Below, piece after piece: positions 1 to 6,549 of a DNA stretch of 64,000 nt. The stretch spans positions 1 through 64,000 of the forward strand of contig NZ_ML660191.1 of the NCBI RefSeq assembly GCF_007483665.1, in the 5' to 3' direction. The notes below the pieces were generated by a model that was not told the origin of the DNA, made no database searches, and saw nothing but the letters and a program-made list of their open reading frames with translations. The DNA comes from Catellatospora sichuanensis (lineage in GTDB: Bacteria > Actinomycetota > Actinomycetes > Mycobacteriales > Micromonosporaceae). The translations under genes and the position numbers were made by a program. Each line of letters begins with the position of its first letter. Position 1 is the stretch's first letter.

Positions 1-371
1 AGGTAGACCTCCTTGTCCGCGGGGTCGACCGCGCGGTGCAGGCCCTGACCCTGCTGCGAGAACGGGAACTCCGCCTCGACGACGAGCGTGTTCTGCTCGG
101 CGAGCTGCGGCAGCACCAGACCGGTCTCGGCGGTCCAGGCGCTGGTGTCCAGTGCGGTGCCGTTCAGCTCGGCTCGCAGGATCTTGCTCGCGGCGACCTC
201 GACGAAGGTGCCCGCCCCCGGGGTCGCGGCGGTGAACTTCACCGTCGTCACGCTGCGGAAGGTGCCGTCGCCGGGATTGCCCGCCCCGTCGGTGAGGTCC
301 AGCGAGATGTCGTACGAGTTGACGTCCACCAGCCGGGCGCGTCCACCGGCACGTAGCTGGGTAAGCGGCAT
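1..371 (-). CDS. pepN: Aminopeptidase N, N-terminal part (cut by window edge)
   Basis: Reading leftward from the ATG at 371, the frame stays open to the window edge for 123 codons. The protein begins MPLTQLRAGGRARLVDVNSY and continues with LDLTDGAGNPGDGTFRSVTT and later LHRAVDPADKEVYL. This is the N-terminal beta-sandwich of actinobacterial PepN, an M1 zinc aminopeptidase that trims N-terminal residues from cytosolic peptides. The HEXXH active site lies outside the window. A GAGG ribosome site sits 7 bases before the ATG. The stop of the M16-like gene lies only 18 bases upstream on the same strand, so read-through from the M16 pair is possible. The codon use is GC-rich, unlike the M16 genes. 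Confidence 0.85.
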   Translation of the reverse strand, partial: MPLTQLRAGGRARLVDVNSYDISLDLTDGAGNPGDGTFRSVTTVKFTAATPGAGTFVEVAASKILRAELNGTALDTSAWTAETGLVLPQLAEQNTLVVEAEFPFSQQGQGLHRAVDPADKEVY

Positions 372-389
372 GATCGATCCTCGTCGGGT

Positions 390-1703
390 TCACAGTGGGA
401 TTGGGGCGACCGGGACGATCTTCGCTAGGTCGTCTTGAACGCGGGTGCTCGCGCCGAGTACAAGCGAGACCGCTTGTGTCGGCGCCATGTATGTTGCGGC
501 TGCGCGGTGTACGTCGTCGACGGTGGCATCTGTCAATCGCTGCGCGTGCTCGCGCAGGTAGGGGAGGCGCAACCCGGATCCGGCGAACTTGATCGCCAGC
601 CCCGCGATGCCCGCCTGAGTCGACATGCCCAGCAGCAGCGAGCCGAGGGCATACTGGCGAGCCTGCTCCAGTTCCTCTTTGCGGGGTGGAATGGTGGCGA
701 GCCGTCCCAGTTCATACAGGGTCTCGACTAGCACAGGAGCAGTGACCTCGGTCGCCATCTCAGCCGTCAGCAGCATCAAGGAGCCGGCTGGGTTGTGTTC
801 GATGGATGAATGAGGGCTGTAGGCGTACCCCATGGTCTCGCGAATGTTCTCCACCCAACGGGAAGGGAAGTACCCACCGAAAATGAGGTTTGCCAGTTGC
901 AGCGGTGCGTTGTCCGGGCTGTCGCGGGTCGCGGCTGGCAACGCCATACGCAGCGACGACTGGACTGCGTTCGGCCGGTCGACAAGAGTCAGCGGGCCAG
1001 GAATTAGTGGTGGCGTTGGGGGCAGGATGCCAGCGGGACCGCGGCCGGACCACGAACTCAGCCGCCGCACGGCGGCGTCGACCGCGTGATCGGGATCGAA
1101 GTCGCCGACCAGCACGAGGGTCGCGCCGTGCGGCCGCACGCGCTTGGCGTGTAGCCGTCGGAGCTGGTCGACGTGGACCTCACGCACCTTGGCTGCATCC
1201 GGTGTTGGAATCGCATAGGGATGGGTGCCGTAAATCTGGCGATGAAGGGCGGCGCGCGCAAGAAAGCTTGGCTGACTTCGGGCTATGCGGATGCGTTCGG
1301 CGAGCCGCTCGCGTTCGCGGGCGACCTCGGTGAGTGGGTAGGCCGCGCTGTTGAGCACCTCGGCGAGTAGCTCGAGCATCCGATCCAGACCCGAGAACAG
1401 GCAGTTTCCGCTGATCTGTAGGCGATCGGGGTCGAGGCTCGCGCCCAGGGTGCCGCCGACAGTCTGCAACTCAGTGGCGATTTCGCCAATGGACCTCTTA
1501 TCAGACCCGGCGAACAGGGTCTGCGTCAGTACGGACCCTACGGCAAGATCATCACCAGCGAAAGGCATATGCAGGCGTAGCTCGACCAACGGAACGGTAC
1601 GTCGAGCGATAGCGATCACGGTCAGACCGTTGGACAAGATGCGCTCGGCTTGCGGCAGGATCCTGAGGGGGCGGCTAGGGGCTAGATCCGGAAGGCGTCT
1701 CAT
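390..1703 (-). CDS. M16 family peptidase-like protein lacking the zinc motif
   Basis: About 437 residues in the two-lobed M16 (insulinase/processing peptidase) fold: an N-terminal GLTVIAIARRTVPLVELRL segment and a C-terminal lobe with the family pattern GGYFPSRWVENIRE. Where active members carry HxxEH it reads PFAGDDLAVGSVLTQTLF, so it cannot bind the catalytic zinc. In M16B pairs the inactive subunit partners the active one to form the substrate chamber. I chose the ATG at 1703 because it follows an AGGA site by 7 bases and lies 28 bases after the stop of the active subunit. A longer frame exists upstream but would overlap that gene. Base composition is less GC-rich than the genes right of 10 kb. 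Confidence 0.85.
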   Translation of the reverse strand: MRRLPDLAPSRPLRILPQAERILSNGLTVIAIARRTVPLVELRLHMPFAGDDLAVGSVLTQTLFAGSDKRSIGEIATELQTVGGTLGASLDPDRLQISGNCLFSGLDRMLELLAEVLNSAAYPLTEVARERERLAERIRIARSQPSFLARAALHRQIYGTHPYAIPTPDAAKVREVHVDQLRRLHAKRVRPHGATLVLVGDFDPDHAVDAAVRRLSSWSGRGPAGILPPTPPLIPGPLTLVDRPNAVQSSLRMALPAATRDSPDNAPLQLANLIFGGYFPSRWVENIRETMGYAYSPHSSIEHNPAGSLMLLTAEMATEVTAPVLVETLYELGRLATIPPRKEELEQARQYALGSLLLGMSTQAGIAGLAIKFAGSGLRLPYLREHAQRLTDATVDDVHRAAATYMAPTQAVSLVLGASTRVQDDLAKIVPVAPIPL

Positions 1704-1731
1704 GTCGATGTCCTGGGCTTCCTGCTGAATC

Positions 1732-3024
1732 TCACCGGCTGATCTGCGGACGCACCGCGATGGAGGCTCGGCTGTGGGGAGGAAACAGAGCGGCGGCGCT
1801 TTGTACGTCCTCGACCGTAACGGCACCAATCAGTTGGGGAAGATCGTTGATAAGTCCGGGGTTGGCCCGCTGCAGCTCCAGCACCCCCATACGCACCGCG
1901 CGACTAATGACGGCATCAGTGCTGCGCAGCAGGTTGGTGGCGATTCGATTGCTGATACGAGTCAGCTCACTGTTGGTCAGGCCATCCATCGCGAGCCGCG
2001 TGAGCTCCTCGTCGATGACGTTCAGCACCTCCTCCGCCGACTCGTCCGGGTTGAGGTATGCCTGCAACACCAGGGCGGTGGGGTGCCGTACGTCGAACGG
2101 GTCACCCATGAAGCCCAGGTAGCCGCCGACGCTGGAGACCATGCGCTCCTTGCGGACCAGTCGCCGGACCAGCCGGGAGGCCTCCCCGTCGGTCAGGACC
2201 TCTGCCAGCACCACGCAGGCCAGGTATTGGCCGAACTGCCCGATGGGGTCGGGAACCCGCCAGGCCGCAGCGACGGCGGGCGCCGGCGCCAACTGGTCCA
2301 CGTAGTCGGTGTGGTTTGCGTTTGTCGGATCCGGCTCGGCAAATAGCGACCGTGCAGCTGCCGGCCGGGCCGGTATCGCGCCGAAGTGTTTTTCCACCAG
2401 AGTCTGGGCCTCGTCGGTGTCGAAGTCCCCGGCGATGCTCAGCACAGCGTTTCCCGACGCATAGAAGCGCTGGAAGAACTCGGTGGCGTCCTCGACAGTG
2501 GCCGCCTCCAGGTCTGCGAACGATCCGTAGCCGTCATGCGCATTGGGAAACGTGTCGAAGAGAACTGGCGGCAGTTTCAACCAGGGAAAACCACCGTAGG
2601 GGCGGTTTAGGACATTGACTCTGATCTCCTCCTTGACCACGTCGATCTGATTGCGCAGGTTCTCCTCGGTCAGCAGCGGGGCACCCATGCGGTCGGCTTC
2701 CAGAAACATCATGCGTTCGAGCGCATTGCTGGGCACCGTCTGGAAATAGTCGGTGTAATCGAGGTGAGTGGATCCGTTGAAAGTTCCCCCGGCACCCTGT
2801 ACGTACCGGAAGTGAGCCAATTTCTCGAGATTGGCAGAGCCTTGGAACATGAGGTGCTCGAACAGGTGCGCAAATCCGGTCCGGCCCGGAGGTTCGGAGC
2901 GGACGCCGACGTCGTACACGACCGCGACACCCACCAAGGGGACACTGGCATCGCGGTTGAGAACCACCCGCAAGCCATTGGCAAGGGTGAACCGCTCGAT
3001 GTGATAGTCGGTGCGTGGGATCAT
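1732..3024 (-). CDS. M16 family zinc peptidase, active subunit
   Basis: A 430-residue M16B metallopeptidase. The inverted zinc motif HLFEH lies at residues 53-57, and the third ligand is one of the glutamates in VVKEEIR about 76 residues on (132-133). Typical flanking blocks are GRTGFAHLFEHLMFQGS and GTFNGSTHLDYTDYFQ. The start at 3024 is set by a GGAG site 8 bases upstream; the frame runs further but without a start signal. It is followed by the zinc-less partner, so the two probably form a heterodimer. M16 pairs often cleave leader peptides in peptide natural-product clusters. Two short peptide genes lie just upstream on the same strand and are the nearest candidate substrates, but that link is inference. 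Confidence 0.88.
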   Translation of the reverse strand: MIPRTDYHIERFTLANGLRVVLNRDASVPLVGVAVVYDVGVRSEPPGRTGFAHLFEHLMFQGSANLEKLAHFRYVQGAGGTFNGSTHLDYTDYFQTVPSNALERMMFLEADRMGAPLLTEENLRNQIDVVKEEIRVNVLNRPYGGFPWLKLPPVLFDTFPNAHDGYGSFADLEAATVEDATEFFQRFYASGNAVLSIAGDFDTDEAQTLVEKHFGAIPARPAAARSLFAEPDPTNANHTDYVDQLAPAPAVAAAWRVPDPIGQFGQYLACVVLAEVLTDGEASRLVRRLVRKERMVSSVGGYLGFMGDPFDVRHPTALVLQAYLNPDESAEEVLNVIDEELTRLAMDGLTNSELTRISNRIATNLLRSTDAVISRAVRMGVLELQRANPGLINDLPQLIGAVTVEDVQSAAALFPPHSRASIAVRPQISR

Positions 3025-3297
3025 GACCTGGACTCCTTGCTCATTTCGGTGATGCGGTCCAGGTCGGTGCCGCATCCGGGCGCTGAAGCGCAGCCTGGTC
3101 GATGTCAGGAGGGTGCGTTGCCCTGATCGGATCGTCAGGTCGGAGTTGCTGGGCCGCAACTCTGCCGGTCGGCAGGTGCAAGCCGGCGGATTGTCAGAGG
3201 TCGGGCCGAAGCCGAAGCCGAAAGCTCATGCCTTGTGAGCTGGGGATTGCCGCGAGATCGGGTCCACGCGCAGCTCGTTTCAATCCGGCATCGCAGC

Positions 3298-3468
3298 TCA
3301 CGCAGAAAGCGTGGGTTTCGTGGTGACGTAGGTGCACACCCCGTTGGAACCGAATGTGGAAGCGTCGAACTCTGGCCCCACGGTCGTCACGACAGGAGAT
3401 CCGTGGGGAGCGCCTGGAACAGAGATGTGGGTGATGCCATCGTTCAGGTCCGTATCGTTGGTTTTCAT
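3298..3468 (-). CDS. 56-residue peptide, candidate RiPP precursor
   Basis: The frame MKTNDTDLNDGITHISVPGA ... GSNGVCTYVTTKPTLSA has an ideal ribosome site (GGAGG, 6 bases before the ATG at 3468). It has no signal peptide or membrane segment. It has an acidic N-terminal stretch, a middle rich in Val, Pro and Gly, and a Ser/Thr-rich tail with a single Cys. That layout of leader plus Thr/Ser/Cys-rich core resembles ribosomally made modified peptides, but I recognise no family. It lies between the secreted repeat peptide and the M16 pair on one strand, so it may share their transcript. The strong ribosome site and position argue for a real gene; the role is unknown. Confidence 0.6.
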   Translation of the reverse strand: MKTNDTDLNDGITHISVPGAPHGSPVVTTVGPEFDASTFGSNGVCTYVTTKPTLSA

Positions 3469-3551
3469 CGATGTTCCTCCGCGTTGTCGTGTTCTGGTCT
3501 GCTGACCTACGGTTGCGGGTCGGGTTATCCCGTTCGGATCTCGCGACTGGG

Positions 3552-3731
3552 TCAGTCCCAGCCGAAGCTGTCGTCGTCAGCGGGTTCGCCGTCCCAGCCG
3601 AAGCTGTCATCGCCGGTCGCAGTGACCGAAGCCGGCGCCTCGGCGACCGCGATGTCGGAGGCCCATGCCATGCCAATAGGAATGATGCCGAGAATCGCGG
3701 CAAGGACCATTGCTTGCGTGAGATTGCGCAT
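3552..3731 (-). CDS. 59-residue secreted peptide with doubled DDSFGWD motif
   Basis: Starts MRNLTQAMVLAAILGIIPIG, a hydrophobic Sec signal, with a likely cleavage after AWA (about residue 24). The mature part ends DDSFGWDGEPADDDSFGWD, two perfect copies of DDSFGWD with a short spacer, the second one forming the C-terminus. The ATG at 3731 follows a GGAG by 8 bases; an in-frame upstream ATG at 3764 has no such site. Exact repetition of a short acidic/aromatic motif suggests a structural, metal-binding or processed peptide. It is first in a leftward group with the 56-residue peptide and the M16 peptidases. I do not know the family and assign no function. Confidence 0.65.
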   Translation of the reverse strand: MRNLTQAMVLAAILGIIPIGMAWASDIAVAEAPASVTATGDDSFGWDGEPADDDSFGWD

Positions 3732-3806
3732 TTGCTTCGCTCCATTTCTCGTTTCCGGTCTCATCCTGGGCTTGTGAGAAAGTTTCTACCGCGCTCCACG
3801 ACGTCA

Positions 3807-3829
3807 AGTCCATGCGTTTGGAATGGACT
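3807..3829. promoter_or_regulatory. Inverted repeat in the divergent intergenic region
   Basis: AGTCCAT (3807-3813) and ATGGACT (3823-3829) are perfect 7-base arms separated by 9 bases. They lie between the leftward peptide/M16 genes (first start 3731) and the rightward tandem precursors (first start 3986). The position suits an operator or activator site controlling both arms. The regulator encoded at 8956-9954 is the natural candidate, but nothing in the sequence proves the pairing. Confidence 0.35.
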
Positions 3830-3985
3830 GATAAGGCAAACGCCGAAATAGGCCGTCGAGCCGGGACGTGGCCGGTTCCGTCCATATGCGGCGCTGGCCT
3901 AAAGTGCCCACTTCTGCCGCCGCATTCGATCGTGCATGCTCGATCTCGGCAGCAATCGGCTGGCAAGGATCACATGGAGGAAGAC

Positions 3986-4111
3986 ATGGCCGCAGAAGAG
4001 GTCGAGAAGCTCATCGCGAAGATGGCTGCGGTGGAGCCGCCGGCGGAGGATGGCGAGAAGGACGAGTCCCTGATCCAGTGGACGATCGCGTACACGACCT
4101 ACCGCAACTGA
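3986..4111 (+). CDS. Candidate RiPP precursor peptide, copy 1 (41 aa)
   Basis: Sequence MAAEEVEKLIAKMAAVEPPA followed by EDGEKDES and then LIQWTIAYTTYRN at the C-terminus. An acidic, helix-prone N-terminal leader (residues 1-28) and a short Thr/Tyr/Trp-rich tail (29-41) are the usual shape of a ribosomal natural-product precursor. The ATG at 3986 is preceded by GGAGG with 5 bases between. An in-frame ATG at 3974 would add four residues but lacks a ribosome site and is absent from copy 2. It stands at the head of the rightward gene set that encodes a dioxygenase, methyltransferase and exporter. I know no RiPP class with this core, so precursor status is inference. Confidence 0.75.
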   Translation: MAAEEVEKLIAKMAAVEPPAEDGEKDESLIQWTIAYTTYRN

Positions 4112-4139
4112 GCCGCGAAGATCACCCGAAGGAGGAGTC

Positions 4140-4265
4140 ATGGCTGCAGAAGAGGTTGAGAAGCTCATCGCGAAGATGGCTGCGGTGGAGCCGCCGGCGG
4201 AGGATGGCGAGAAGGACGAGTCCCTGATCCAGTGGACGATCTCGTACACGACCTACCGCAACTGA
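4140..4265 (+). CDS. Candidate RiPP precursor peptide, copy 2 (41 aa)
   Basis: Differs from copy 1 only at residue 35 (Ser for Ala: QWTISYTTYRN). The leader is unchanged, so both would be handled by the same enzymes and yield two congeners. The ribosome site AAGGAGGAG lies a few bases before the ATG at 4140. Near-duplicate precursors with one core change are a known pattern in multi-product RiPP loci. The C-terminal Asn and the TTY segment are possible modification sites for the nearby dioxygenase or methyltransferase. Confidence 0.75.
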   Translation: MAAEEVEKLIAKMAAVEPPAEDGEKDESLIQWTISYTTYRN

Positions 4266-4351
4266 GCTCCACGGTGAGGGTTGGCGACGGCGATTAAGGC
4301 CGGAACAGATATTGGAAAAACTCTGATCCTCCTGAATGGCTGTGCCAACTG

Positions 4352-4408
4352 AGGGCGCTCTTCCCGGGCAGACGCGTCGTGACGTATCTGCATCGGGAGG
4401 AGCGCCCT
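4352..4408 (+). terminator. Long stem-loop between precursors and enzyme genes
   Basis: AGGGCGCTCTTCCCG (4352-4366) pairs with CGGGAGGAGCGCCCT (4394-4408). All 15 positions pair, one as G-U, around a 27-base loop. There is no T-run after it. It would let most transcripts stop after the two precursors and some continue into the enzymes, a common way to make excess precursor. The right arm contains the GGGAGGAG ribosome site of the following short frame, so the stem could also act as a translation switch. Confidence 0.55.
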
Positions 4409-4411
4409 AAC

Positions 4412-4534
4412 ATGTTCGGCACGATTCGTCCCGCGGCCGAGCAGAAACGTTTTGAGCGCGCAAGTTACATGAATATACGGCTACTACTGAGACTAATGGT
4501 TGTACGGCTATCCGAGACTAGGAGACAGCGATGA
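4412..4534 (+). CDS. 40-residue short frame beginning MFGTIRP, possible relic or leader ORF
   Basis: The ATG at 4412 follows GGGAGGAG by 9 bases. The product starts MFGTIRPAAEQKRFERASYM and ends RRQR, rich in Arg. Its stop overlaps the ATG of the M29-like gene (ATGA at 4531-4534), so it could couple translation to that gene. From memory, MFG(T/I)(I/V)RP is the typical N-terminus of the actinobacterial DUF5685 family, whose members are hundreds of residues long; only that start is present here. It may be a gene remnant left by recombination, a coupling leader peptide, or chance. Confidence 0.35.
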   Translation: MFGTIRPAAEQKRFERASYMNIRLLLRLMVVRLSETRRQR

Positions 4535-5685
4535 CGATGCAGGAACTCGATGCGGGCGTCGTTAGCGGAGTGGACACGCTCCTGGACGACTACATTCAGA
4601 TCAATCCCACCGATACATTCGTCCTGGCGTACACGCCAGACAGCCGGGAGGCCGCAGCGTGGCTCGCCGTGGCACTCAAGCATCGAGGTTTCAGCGCCGC
4701 GATCGTGGCGATGAGGCCCTTGAAGGACGCCACCTTCGGCGAACGCTTCCAGCAGGCGCTGCCTGACCCGGACGCACTGGCCGGCCGCCTGGTGGTGGTG
4801 ACACTCGAGCGTGACACCATGTCGCATTTCAACGTGTTCGAGTCGGTGTTGCGCCAGGTGGGCAACGACCGGTGCATGATCCTGCGCATCATCAGTGCGG
4901 GAAGGGACTTCTTCACCCGGGCGCTCAACGTGACCCCCCAGCAGCTGTCCGCTTTGAACGCCACGCTGTTGCACCGGATTCAGCCGGTCACGAAGATCAG
5001 GGTGACGTCGAAGAGTGGCACCGACCTGGCCATCCAGATCGACTCGGAGAAGTTCCAGTGGGTCAGTAACCGGGGCATGTGGCGTCCGGGCGGCTTCACC
5101 ATTCTGCCAGCGGGTGAGATTGCGACCTACCCCGCCCGCGTCGACGGCGTACTCGTTGCCGATGGCGCTTTCAACGCAAACATCATCACCCCGCTCAACG
5201 CCAGCCTGGCTGCCAACCCGGTTCGCATCGAGATCGTCGACAGCAAGGCGGTGAGCTTGTCCTGCGCCGACGCCGACCTGCAGAACATGTTCCAGTTGTG
5301 CCTGGACAGTCCCAACGGCCGCAACGTTGGTGAGCTGGGGCTGGGCACCAACCACGGCATCACGGAGTTCATTGCCACCAACTCGCACATCAATGAGCGG
5401 CGCTGCGGCGTGCACCTCGGGTTCGGGCAGCACAACCAGAGCCTGACGCGGGTTCCGTACGTGGCGGACGTGCATCTGGACCTGATCACCGACGGGGCCC
5501 TGGTCTACGTCGACGACGACCCGGAGCCCATCGATCTGTCGCACGTGGTGCCACTGGACGTGCCGCACCCGGTCGACGCGCTCGACGAGGACATCACGGG
5601 TGACTGCTGTGGGCTCGGTTACGGGCAGCTGGAGGCTCTGGCAGCGTGCCCGGTACCCGGCAGTGTTGCGAGGGTGGGGCAATGA
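4531..5685 (+). CDS. M29-like metalloenzyme (aminopeptidase T / NicX fold)
   Basis: 384 residues resembling the M29 aminopeptidase family, which also includes the iron dioxygenase NicX. All metal ligands of the family appear kept: Glu196 in LPAGEIATYP, Glu268 in RNVGELGLG, His295 in CGVHLGFGQ, and His315 and Asp317 in HLDLIT. It could trim the leader of the 41-residue peptides as a metallo-aminopeptidase or carry out an oxidative step; the sequence cannot decide. The start at 4531 has AGGAG six bases upstream and overlaps the preceding short frame. Its stop overlaps the next ATG (5682), so translation with the dioxygenase gene is coupled. GC content is below that of the flanking chromosome. 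Confidence 0.75.
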   Translation: MTMQELDAGVVSGVDTLLDDYIQINPTDTFVLAYTPDSREAAAWLAVALKHRGFSAAIVAMRPLKDATFGERFQQALPDPDALAGRLVVVTLERDTMSHFNVFESVLRQVGNDRCMILRIISAGRDFFTRALNVTPQQLSALNATLLHRIQPVTKIRVTSKSGTDLAIQIDSEKFQWVSNRGMWRPGGFTILPAGEIATYPARVDGVLVADGAFNANIITPLNASLAANPVRIEIVDSKAVSLSCADADLQNMFQLCLDSPNGRNVGELGLGTNHGITEFIATNSHINERRCGVHLGFGQHNQSLTRVPYVADVHLDLITDGALVYVDDDPEPIDLSHVVPLDVPHPVDALDEDITGDCCGLGYGQLEALAACPVPGSVARVGQ

Positions 5686-6500
5686 CTGCAGCCACCAGCC
5701 TGGCCGACGAGTTCGCCGCGCATGGCTACGTTGTCCTACGCGGTGTCCTGAATGCCGACGAGGTCCGTACGGCTCGGGCATTGTGCAAACAGCACCTGGC
5801 CGTGGCAGGCGTTCAGGAGATGATGACCTGCGATTTCCTGGCGAATGAGTTCCTGGCCGGAATAGCACTGCGGCCTCTGGTTCTCGACACCGTCGCGCAG
5901 TTGGTAGGCCCACAGGTCGTCATGTATCCCAACTGCACCGCCCGCATGAATGTCTACGTGCCGTGGCACGTGGACACAACGTTCGTCGGGGCCGATACCG
6001 AGTACGTATGGGCGCCCGGGTTCGTGCACGTGCAGGCCGGTCTGTACCTGCAGGACAACGGACCGGCGACCGGCGGGGGCATCGACGTGATCCGCGGTTC
6101 ACACCTGATGTCCTTTGACGGTTACGGCAGGATCCCCGCCGACTTCAGCGCGGCGTCTCGCACGCTGGGCCGCAGCGTCTTGCGCGAGACGGTCGATACC
6201 AGGGCGGGTGACATGATTCTTTGGCACGGTCGGCTGATGCACTCCAGTACTGAGGGACACGCGGCGCCTGAAGACGAGAAGTTCGGCGCGTTCTTCAGCT
6301 ACGGACGCAAGGAATTGCAGGAAAACCACCGATTCCTGTGTCGGATCGCCCGAGACTCGGTGCGGACGATGAACGGCGTATCAGCACGCATCCCTCGGCT
6401 CACGGAGATCGCCGCGATGACTTACCCCGGCAGCTTTCCAGAGTGGTTCGTCAAGCAGGCCAGCGCTGCTGGAGTCGAGATCGTCACTCTGCTGCCGTAG
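5682..6500 (+). CDS. Phytanoyl-CoA dioxygenase (PhyH) family oxygenase
   Basis: 272 residues of the Fe(II)/2-oxoglutarate PhyH superfamily. Visible iron ligands are His96 and Asp98 (PWHVDTTF) and a distal His187 (GRLMHSS). The N-terminal EFAAHGYVVLRGVL is the usual PhyH opening, and GGGIDVIRGSHL is the conserved loop before the second half. Such enzymes hydroxylate or desaturate small molecules and some modify peptide natural products. The ATG overlaps the stop of the M29-like gene (ATGA at 5682-5685), which fixes the start. The most likely substrate, from position only, is the 41-residue peptide. Confidence 0.85.
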   Translation: MTAATSLADEFAAHGYVVLRGVLNADEVRTARALCKQHLAVAGVQEMMTCDFLANEFLAGIALRPLVLDTVAQLVGPQVVMYPNCTARMNVYVPWHVDTTFVGADTEYVWAPGFVHVQAGLYLQDNGPATGGGIDVIRGSHLMSFDGYGRIPADFSAASRTLGRSVLRETVDTRAGDMILWHGRLMHSSTEGHAAPEDEKFGAFFSYGRKELQENHRFLCRIARDSVRTMNGVSARIPRLTEIAAMTYPGSFPEWFVKQASAAGVEIVTLLP

Positions 6501-6549
6501 ATGTGAGCCTCGGAGAACACGAACCTCTCGATCGAAAGGCGAAGTGCCC

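Larger units (their letters stand above)
3976..4265 (+). repeat. Tandem duplication of a 126-base gene (period 154 bases)
   Basis: The reading frames at 3986-4111 and 4140-4265 match at almost every base; the few differences are mostly synonymous and one changes Ala35 to Ser. Each copy has its own GGAGG ribosome site. The spacer (4112-4139) is not repeated. The high identity suggests a recent duplication or active gene conversion. Confidence 0.9.

Noticed and set aside
3194-3745. A 183-codon leftward frame over the two small peptide genes
   Set aside because: It overlaps two short frames that have good ribosome sites and, for one, a signal peptide; its own product is Arg/Ser-rich without a domain.
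4465-5913. A 482-codon leftward frame opposite the M29-like gene
   Set aside because: It is antisense to a protein with intact metal-site motifs and has a His/Val/Arg-rich shadow composition.
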